From DATATB01 sp036268995 (GTDB taxonomy: Bacteria > Planctomycetota > Planctomycetia > Pirellulales > PNKZ01), in NCBI GenBank assembly GCA_036268995.1, contig DATATB010000058.1, forward strand, positions 12,464-76,463: 64,000 bases of DNA. The letters are read 5' to 3'. The translations under genes were made by a program, and so were the position numbers. The first letter of the stretch is position 1. Each line of letters begins with the position of its first letter. The notes under the pieces are model-generated. The model saw only the letters and a list, made by a program, of their open reading frames with translations. It searched no databases and was not told the DNA's origin. This document shows, piece by piece, positions 58,712-64,000 of the stretch.

Positions 58712-60691
58712 ATGAACGTACTCGATGAACTTCGCCGCCGTTTTGCCGCGGCCTTGCAACCGCTGGCCGGGCCGGACGAGCTGCCGGCCTTGCTGGACAT
58801 GATCGCCGTCAGCCAGGATGCCAAATTCGGCGACTACCAGGCCAATTGCGCCATGCCGCTGGGCAAACGGCTGGGCCGGGCGCCGCGCGTCGTGGCCCAA
58901 GAGATTGTCGAGCGGCTCGACGTGGCCGACCTGTGCCCAGAGCCCACGATTGCCGGCCCCGGCTTCATCAACCTGCGGCTGGCCGATGCCTGGCTCGAGC
59001 GGCAGTTGGCGGCGATGGTCGGCGACCAGCGGTTGGGCGTCGCGCCGGTCGAGCATCCGCGGACGTTTATCATCGACTATTCGGCCCCCAACGTGGCCAA
59101 GCCGATGCACGTCGGCCATGTTCGCTCGACCGTCATCGGCGACAGCCTGTACCGGCTGCTGAAGTTCCTCGGCCATCATGTCGTCAGCGACAACCACATC
59201 GGCGATTGGGGCACGCAGTTCGGGATGATCATTTACGGCTACCGGCATTTTCTCGATGCCGCTGCCTACGCCCGCGCACCGGTCGACGAGCTGGCCCGGC
59301 TGTATCGGCTCGTACACCGGCTGGTGGACTATCACGAAGGCCGGCGGCGGCTGGCCGAATTGCTGACCGAGATTGCCCGGCGCGAGGCGGAACTCAAGCG
59401 GGAAACTGCCGCGGCCGCCACCGGCGATGCGGAAGCCCAAAAGAAGGCGGCCAAAACGCTCAAGCGGTTGCAGTCCACCGTCAGCCAAAGCCGCGAGGCG
59501 CTGGTCGAGCTCGAGCAGCGGCTGGCCGCCGTCGAAGCCGATCCGCAACTCCTGGGCTGGACGCAGGAACACGCCGACATCGAAAGTGCCGTGCTGGCCG
59601 AGACCGCCAAGCTGCACGCTGGCGATCCGGAAAATCTGCGGCTATGGCGCGAGTTCATGCCCCCGTGCCTGGAGGCGATCGAGGCCATTTATCGCCGACT
59701 GCACGTGCGCTTCGATCACGCGCTGGGCGAGAGTTTTTACCACGACCAGCTTGCCGCGGTGGTCGCGGATCTCGAACGCCGTGGCCTGGCGCGCGAAAGC
59801 GACGGGGCCATGTGCGTGTTTCTGCCAGACAGCCCCACGCCGATGCTCGTCCGCAAAAAGGATGGCGCGTTTCTGTATGCCACGACCGACCTGGCGACGA
59901 TCCGCTACCGCATGCAGACCTGGCAGCCGGACGCCATGCTCTACGTGGTCGATCACCGGCAGGGCTTGCACTTCGAGCAGCTCTTTGCCACCGCGCGGCT
60001 GTGGGGTTACGGCGACGTCGAATTCCAGCACATCAGCTTCGGCACTGTGCTGGGCGACGATGGCCGGCCGTTCAAAACCCGTTCGGGCGACACCGTGGGC
60101 CTGGGCGGCCTGCTGGACGAAGCCGTGCGGCGGGCGCACCAGATCGTCAGCGATAACGACGACGCCAAGCCCGACGGTCCGGAGCTTTCGCCCGATACTC
60201 GGCAGCACGTGGCCGAGAGCGTGGGCATTGCCGCTCTGAAGTATGCCGACTTGTCGCACAACCGCACCAGCGACTACGTGTTCAGCTACGACAAAATGCT
60301 CGCCATGAACGGCAACACGGCCACGTACATGCAATATGCGTACGCCCGGGTGCGAAGCATCTTTCGCAAGGGGCAGGTCGACATCGAAGTTTTGCGGGAT
60401 TCGAAAGCGACGATTCGGCTGGGCACGCCGGCCGAACAATCGCTGGCCCGGCAACTGCTGCGCTTTGCCGAAGCGCTCGCGGCCGCGGCAGCCGACTACC
60501 GGCCGAATCAATTGACGAACTATCTGTTCGATCTGGCCAACGCCTACTCGACCTTTTTCGATCAATGCCCCGTGCTCAAGGCCGAAACGCCCGAGCTCCG
60601 CAACAGCCGCTTGCTGCTGTGCGATCTGACTGCCTGCACGCTCAAGCAGGGGCTCGAGCTGTTGGGCATCTCGGTGGTCGAGCAAATGTAG
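58712..60691 (+). CDS. argS: Arginyl-tRNA synthetase
   Basis: The ATG at 58712 gives 659 residues. The N-terminal Arg-S domain (FGDYQANCAMPLGKRLGRAP) is followed by class I signature IDYSAPNVAKPMHVGHVRSTVIGD (HVGH as the HIGH motif), then NHIGDWGTQFGMIIYGYRH. A Lys/Glu/Gln-rich coiled insertion covers about residues 225-300, making the protein longer than the 577-residue E. coli enzyme. KDGAFLYATTDLATIRYR and FKTRSGDTVGLGGLLDEA follow, and the C-terminus has the DALR anticodon-binding domain (YMQYAYARVRSIFRK). As is usual for ArgRS, no classic KMSK is needed. It charges tRNA-Arg. Confidence 0.95.
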   Translation: MNVLDELRRRFAAALQPLAGPDELPALLDMIAVSQDAKFGDYQANCAMPLGKRLGRAPRVVAQEIVERLDVADLCPEPTIAGPGFINLRLADAWLERQLAAMVGDQRLGVAPVEHPRTFIIDYSAPNVAKPMHVGHVRSTVIGDSLYRLLKFLGHHVVSDNHIGDWGTQFGMIIYGYRHFLDAAAYARAPVDELARLYRLVHRLVDYHEGRRRLAELLTEIARREAELKRETAAAATGDAEAQKKAAKTLKRLQSTVSQSREALVELEQRLAAVEADPQLLGWTQEHADIESAVLAETAKLHAGDPENLRLWREFMPPCLEAIEAIYRRLHVRFDHALGESFYHDQLAAVVADLERRGLARESDGAMCVFLPDSPTPMLVRKKDGAFLYATTDLATIRYRMQTWQPDAMLYVVDHRQGLHFEQLFATARLWGYGDVEFQHISFGTVLGDDGRPFKTRSGDTVGLGGLLDEAVRRAHQIVSDNDDAKPDGPELSPDTRQHVAESVGIAALKYADLSHNRTSDYVFSYDKMLAMNGNTATYMQYAYARVRSIFRKGQVDIEVLRDSKATIRLGTPAEQSLARQLLRFAEALAAAAADYRPNQLTNYLFDLANAYSTFFDQCPVLKAETPELRNSRLLLCDLTACTLKQGLELLGISVVEQM

Positions 60692-61116
60692 CTGGCGATG
60701 GTGCGAGCCGGCGGCGTCCCCGCCCTTGATTTTCCGTAGCCCAGCCCTTTTAGGGCTGGGTTTACCGTCGGCGACCGGAATCCCTCCTTCCCGTTCCGAT
60801 GCGGCCGTCGGCCGCATCGGAACGGGAAGGAGGTTTGCGCGACTGATTGGTCCCAGCCCTAAAGGACTGGGCTACAGAAAACGCTACGTTGCGCCATCCA
60901 CTAATTCGACGCTCACGCGTGCGGGACTCGCATGCCGTTGAAAATGGGCAAGCTGCGCGATGCGTCCCGGGCTTGGCGGACTTTGCCGATAATTCGAAAG
61001 ATTCGAATTAGCTAAAGGCTTACGCTAGCCGATAACTAGGGTCGCATCGCGGGCTGATCAAACGGCTGGGCTTTTGCCGCAGCGGGTCAGACCGCTGCCA
61101 ACGATGCGAGGAGCAA
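60692..61116. other. 425-bp intergenic region with nested palindromes
   Basis: No gene is seen here. The stretch contains the nested palindrome at 60736-60875 and the AT-rich palindrome AATTCGAA-AGA-TTCGAATT at 60991-61009. Nothing else was recognised before the small gene at 61117. Confidence 0.6.
60736..60875. repeat. Nested inverted repeat with a perfect 51-bp inner palindrome
   Basis: The outer arms are GTAGCCCAGCCCTTTTAGGG (from 60736) and CCCAGCCCTAAAGGACTGGGC (to 60875). Inside lies 60783-60833, two perfect 25-bp arms (CCTCCTTCCCGTTCCGATGC...) around a single T at 60808. It looks like a palindromic repeat inserted into another. It lies downstream of argS and could stop its transcription. 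Confidence 0.92.
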
Positions 61117-61365
61117 ATGAAATTCGTCGTGCGCGGCTCGCTGCTGGCTGCCTGCGCTGTCCTGGGCGTCGTGGCAGCGGCTTTCATTGCCGAGCACGTC
61201 CCGGCCGCCGTGTCCGGCTCGGCCGCCATATCGGGCAATACAATGTCGCAGGCATGCCCGGCCATTCACGCGGATGTCATGCTCGTCACCATTCAGCTCC
61301 AACAACCGCTCGCTCACCAACCGGAGCCGGTCCGGGCCTTGGCCGACGCCCCCTTGCCGCCGTGA
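61117..61365 (+). CDS. Small exported protein of unknown function
   Basis: The 82-residue protein follows a clear ribosome binding site (GCGAGGAGCAA). Its N-terminus is a signal peptide or membrane anchor (VVRGSLLAACAVLGVVAAAFIAEHV). The rest is short (ISGNTMSQACPAIHADVMLVTIQLQQPLAHQPEPVRALADAPLPP). No family is recognised. The reading frame has good start context, but with so short a sequence it could be a chance frame. It is followed 5 bp later by a palindromic repeat. Confidence 0.5.
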   Translation: MKFVVRGSLLAACAVLGVVAAAFIAEHVPAAVSGSAAISGNTMSQACPAIHADVMLVTIQLQQPLAHQPEPVRALADAPLPP

Positions 61366-61370
61366 GTGTC

Positions 61371-61425
61371 ATAAAGCCGCGACCGCTGGTCGCGTCCCTC
61401 TCGCGACCAGCGGTCGCGGCTTTAT
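61371..61425. repeat. ATAAAGCCGCGACC palindromic repeat, copy 2
   Basis: ATAAAGCCGCGACCGCTGGT pairs with GCGACCAGCGGTCGCGGCTT to form a nearly perfect GC-rich stem with a short loop. It lies between the convergent ends of the small exported protein gene and rpsU and may act as a bidirectional terminator. Confidence 0.87.
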
Positions 61426-61440
61426 GATTTTGTGCGTATT

Positions 61441-61632
61441 TCAAGCGGGCAGTTTGCCGCGGCGGGTACGGCGTTCGGCGCGGAGTCGGGCGCGGCGACG
61501 CGTTTCACTCGGCTTTTCGTAGTATTCCTTGCGGCGCATTTCCTTTTTGATGCCGCTGCGTTCGACCAACTTGCGGAACCGCCTCACGGCTTCCTGAATC
61601 GACTCGCGGTCCCGCACGTTCAACTTAACCAC
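61441..61632 (-). CDS. rpsU: Ribosomal protein bS21
   Basis: Starting at a GTG (complement 61630-61632) gives 63 residues, the usual bS21 length. The sequence VVKLNVRDRESIQEAVRRFRKLVERSGIKKEMRRKEYYEKPSETRRRARLRAERRTRRGKLPA carries the bS21 signature and the basic C-terminal tail. The upstream AAAGGAGGAG is an unusually complete Shine-Dalgarno sequence. bS21 sits on the 30S platform near the anti-Shine-Dalgarno and aids initiation. A longer frame extending upstream to 61926 has no homology. Confidence 0.93.
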   Translation of the reverse strand: MVKLNVRDRESIQEAVRRFRKLVERSGIKKEMRRKEYYEKPSETRRRARLRAERRTRRGKLPA

Positions 61633-61796
61633 AACTCCTCCTTTGCTAACGGTCTTGGAAAATGGATCGTACCCGTGTGCCGTGCCCCCTCCTTCTTTCG
61701 GTGGGCCGGAACCGGGTAGTTTACACAAAACGCCTCGCTGCTGTCCATCCAGACAGCACTGCCGAAAATCGAGCAAAATCGCCCGCGGCCATTTCA

Positions 61797-61826
61797 TTGC
61801 GACCGCACGCGCCGGCCCTTTATAAT
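61797..61826 (+). promoter_or_regulatory. Candidate sigma70-type promoter for the kinase gene
   Basis: TTGCGA (61797-61802) and TATAAT (61821-61826) are spaced 18 bp apart, close to the sigma70 ideal. A start near 61833 would leave an untranslated leader of about 44 bases before the GTG at 61877. It is the best-matching promoter seen in the window. Confidence 0.6.
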
Positions 61827-61876
61827 CCTCACCTGGGCTTGGTTTTCGCTCGCCTCGGTTTTTCCCGGATGGCACT

Positions 61877-64000
61877 GTGTCCGCCTCGATCGCTCGCTTT
61901 CTGGCCTCGCTTTCGAATTCGGGCATTGCCAGCGCCGACGAAGCCGAGAGCTTCGCTGCCGAAATCCCGCCGGATCAGCGCGGCCAGGACGCCGACGCGC
62001 TCGCCCGCGAACTGGTTCGCCAAGGCAAGCTGACCCGCTACCAGGCAGCGGCTGTCTACCAGGATAAGACCGACGGCCTGGTGCTAGGCAATTACCTGGT
62101 GCTCGATAAGCTCGGCGCGGGCGGGATGGGCCAGGTTTTTCGAGCCCGGCATCGCCGCATGGAGCGCGTCGTGGCGCTCAAGGTGCTGCCGAAGAAGGCG
62201 CTCGCGGCCCCAGACGCCATCGCCCGCTTTCAGCGCGAGGCCAAGGCCGCGGCCAAGCTCTCGCATCCGAACATCGTCACCGCCTACGATGCCGACGAGG
62301 CCAATGGGCAGCACTTTCTCGTCATGGAATACGTCGAAGGGAGCGATCTGTCCGGCCAGGTGAAGCAGCACGGAGCGCTCTCGGTCGCGCAGGCTCTCGA
62401 CTATATCCTGCAGGCGGCCCGTGGGTTGGAGCACGCGCATGCCGAAGGCGTGGTGCATCGCGACATCAAGCCCTCGAATCTGCTCGTGGACAAAAAAGGC
62501 ACGCTCAAAATCCTCGACATGGGTTTGGCCCGCATCAGCGATCCGCTGGCCGATCCGACCGCGGCCCCCGGCGCCGATCTGACGCAGTCGGGCAGCATCA
62601 TGGGCACAATCGACTACATGGCTCCGGAGCAGGCCATGGACAGCCGGCAGGCCGACGCGCGCTCCGACATTTACAGCCTGGGCTGCACGCTGCACTATTT
62701 GCTCACCGGCCGGCCGCCCTACGGTGGCGATACCGTGCTCAAACGATTGACGGCTCATCAGCAGTCGGCCATTCCGCTGCTCTCGTCGACGCGGCCGGAC
62801 ATTCCGCCGGGCTTCGACGAAGTCTTTGCCCGGATGATGGCCAAGCGTCCCGCCGCGCGGTTTCAAACCGCAAAAGAACTGGTCGCGGCGCTCGAAGCGT
62901 TGCGCGATCGGCCCACGTCATCCCGGCCGGTGCCGATCCCCGCGCAGCCACTCGTTGCGCAACCGGCGGCCGCGCCCGTGGCAGCAAGCGGCAGCAGCAT
63001 CTCGGGATTGGAAGGGATTGCGGCGCCGGCAGCGGGGCGCACGTCGCGCGGCGGACACAAGTCGCGCTCCAAGGCGCCGCTGATCGCGGCGGCGGTCGTG
63101 CTGCTGCTGGCCGCGGTGGGAGCCGGTGCATGGATGGTGTCGGGAGATCAACTCGACGAGACGGCCGAGAGCCAGCCGGCGCCCGCGGCCGAAGTTCAGC
63201 CACCGGCTGCCAGCCCAAGTCCGACAGCCATCGCCAAATCGGAACCAGCAGCCGCGCCAGTCCAAAAGCCGGCGGCGGCACCGCAGCCAGTGGCCGAATC
63301 GCCGCCGAAGGCCATGCCGCCCGAGATCGAGCCACCGGCCAATGCCGCTCCGCAAGTGGCATCGCCCGTTGCCGCGCCGGTTGTGCCGGCCGTTGTTTCG
63401 ACCAAGCCGGCCCCCGCGAGTCCGCCGATTGCGTCGCCGCCGGTCACGTTAGCGGCAGCTCCAATGCCGGCCGAGCAACCCGCGGAAGCCGATGGCAAGT
63501 TGCCGATCCCCAGTGCCGAAGGCCAGCGCGAAGCGCTCAAGCTGATCAAGGAGCTGTACAAGGACGAGTACGCGCAGGCGAAACAGCCGGAAGCGAAAGC
63601 GGCGCTGGCCGAAAAACTGTTGAACGAGTCGCAGCAGACGAAAGACGATGCCACGGCGCTGTACTGCGTATTGCAGGAGGCCCGCGAGTTGGCGGTCGAG
63701 GCGGCCAGTCCGGCGCTGGCCGAGCGGGCGATCGGCATGCTGGCCGGGCGTTTTGCGGTCGACCCGTTGAAGGAATTGGCCGCGTCCCTGGACGCCATGA
63801 CCGACAAATCGCATCCGGCCGACGCGAACCACCAAATCGCCGAAATGGCGCTGGGCCGAATCGAGGAAGCCCTGGCGGCCGACGACTTTGACACGGCCAA
63901 GCAACTGGCGGACGCGGCTTTGGCAGCCGGGCGCAAGGCGAAGGATACCGCGCTGATAAAGCGCGTGGTCGAGGTCGGCAAGACGGTCACCGCGGCGAAG
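61877..64000 (+). CDS. Planctomycete-type Ser/Thr protein kinase (C-terminus cut by window edge)
   Basis: An uninterrupted frame from a GTG at 61877 runs off the right edge (708 codons). A helical N-terminus (about residues 1-65) is followed by a Pkinase domain. It has the ATP loop LGAGGMGQVF (about residues 78-87), VALKVLPKK (catalytic Lys), HRDIKPSN (about 194) and ILDMGLAR, where the usual DFG is DMG, then GTIDYMAPEQAMD. The juxtamembrane region is Pro/Ala-rich and one membrane segment follows (PLIAAAVVLLLAAVGAGAWMV, about 397-418). The rest is an Ala/Pro linker and a helical domain. It is presumably a transmembrane sensor kinase; the signal and target are unknown. An overlapping ATG at 61869 is out of frame. 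Confidence 0.9.
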   Translation, partial: MSASIARFLASLSNSGIASADEAESFAAEIPPDQRGQDADALARELVRQGKLTRYQAAAVYQDKTDGLVLGNYLVLDKLGAGGMGQVFRARHRRMERVVALKVLPKKALAAPDAIARFQREAKAAAKLSHPNIVTAYDADEANGQHFLVMEYVEGSDLSGQVKQHGALSVAQALDYILQAARGLEHAHAEGVVHRDIKPSNLLVDKKGTLKILDMGLARISDPLADPTAAPGADLTQSGSIMGTIDYMAPEQAMDSRQADARSDIYSLGCTLHYLLTGRPPYGGDTVLKRLTAHQQSAIPLLSSTRPDIPPGFDEVFARMMAKRPAARFQTAKELVAALEALRDRPTSSRPVPIPAQPLVAQPAAAPVAASGSSISGLEGIAAPAAGRTSRGGHKSRSKAPLIAAAVVLLLAAVGAGAWMVSGDQLDETAESQPAPAAEVQPPAASPSPTAIAKSEPAAAPVQKPAAAPQPVAESPPKAMPPEIEPPANAAPQVASPVAAPVVPAVVSTKPAPASPPIASPPVTLAAAPMPAEQPAEADGKLPIPSAEGQREALKLIKELYKDEYAQAKQPEAKAALAEKLLNESQQTKDDATALYCVLQEARELAVEAASPALAERAIGMLAGRFAVDPLKELAASLDAMTDKSHPADANHQIAEMALGRIEEALAADDFDTAKQLADAALAAGRKAKDTALIKRVVEVGKTVTAAK

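Overview
The window looks like a chromosomal segment of a high-GC planctomycete, probably of the Pirellulales type. The evidence is family content rather than a marker gene. There are three DUF1501 proteins, two of them paired with large secreted proteins that combine a planctomycete cytochrome c-like CxxCH domain with DUF1549 and DUF1553. There is also a sulfatase, PQQ-type propellers, a planctomycete-type serine/threonine kinase, a small protein resembling TIGR03067, and many exported proteins of unknown function. No rRNA, tRNA, CRISPR array, prophage or transposase gene was seen.

Layout. 1-5.7 kb (minus strand): a truncated exported protein, a TIGR03067-like protein, an orphan XRE regulator, a solitary DUF1501 protein, a PLP-dependent decarboxylase with a repeat inserted in frame, and an SGNH hydrolase. 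6-14.5 kb: a beta-lactamase-like hydrolase, a Gly/Met-rich protein, a DUF1549/DUF1553-DUF1501 pair, a DUF4432-like mutarotase and an AroE homologue. 14.6-18.6 kb: a complete sugar ABC transporter (binding protein, double ATPase, permease) whose permease carries an extra soluble domain. 18.9-23.7 kb: a histidine-rich exported protein, a sulfatase and a gamma-glutamyltransferase. 23.9-30.5 kb: a second DUF1549/DUF1553-DUF1501 pair with a discoidin-like domain, a FadR-type regulator with a matching operator, and an O-methyltransferase. 30.8-36.3 kb: small stress-type proteins (ElaB/DUF883-like, hemerythrin-like, zinc ribbon), a LOG-family protein and a small lipoprotein. 36.4-39.8 kb: a haem operon, a HemD-HemE fusion followed by HemG. 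39.9-46.5 kb: a helical-repeat-like protein, a very Cys-rich exported protein, a HAD-UbiA fusion, a GT-C-like membrane protein and a cupin. 46.6-51.2 kb: two PQQ-propeller proteins and a degenerate receiver domain. 51.3-64 kb: housekeeping genes uvrA, ilvN-ilvC, a radical SAM protein, bcp, rsfS, argS and rpsU, then a truncated Ser/Thr kinase.

The most striking feature is the density of short palindromic repeats. At least seven families, each about 55-205 bp, recur in intergenic DNA. They tend to sit exactly at gene ends, and several supply the stop codon or last residues of the adjacent gene. One family (about 93-104 bp, with 14-16 bp terminal inverted repeats) looks like a MITE. Another has landed in frame inside a decarboxylase gene. 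A third lies next to a duplicated remnant of the hemG 3' end. Transposition is inferred; no transposase is present in the window.
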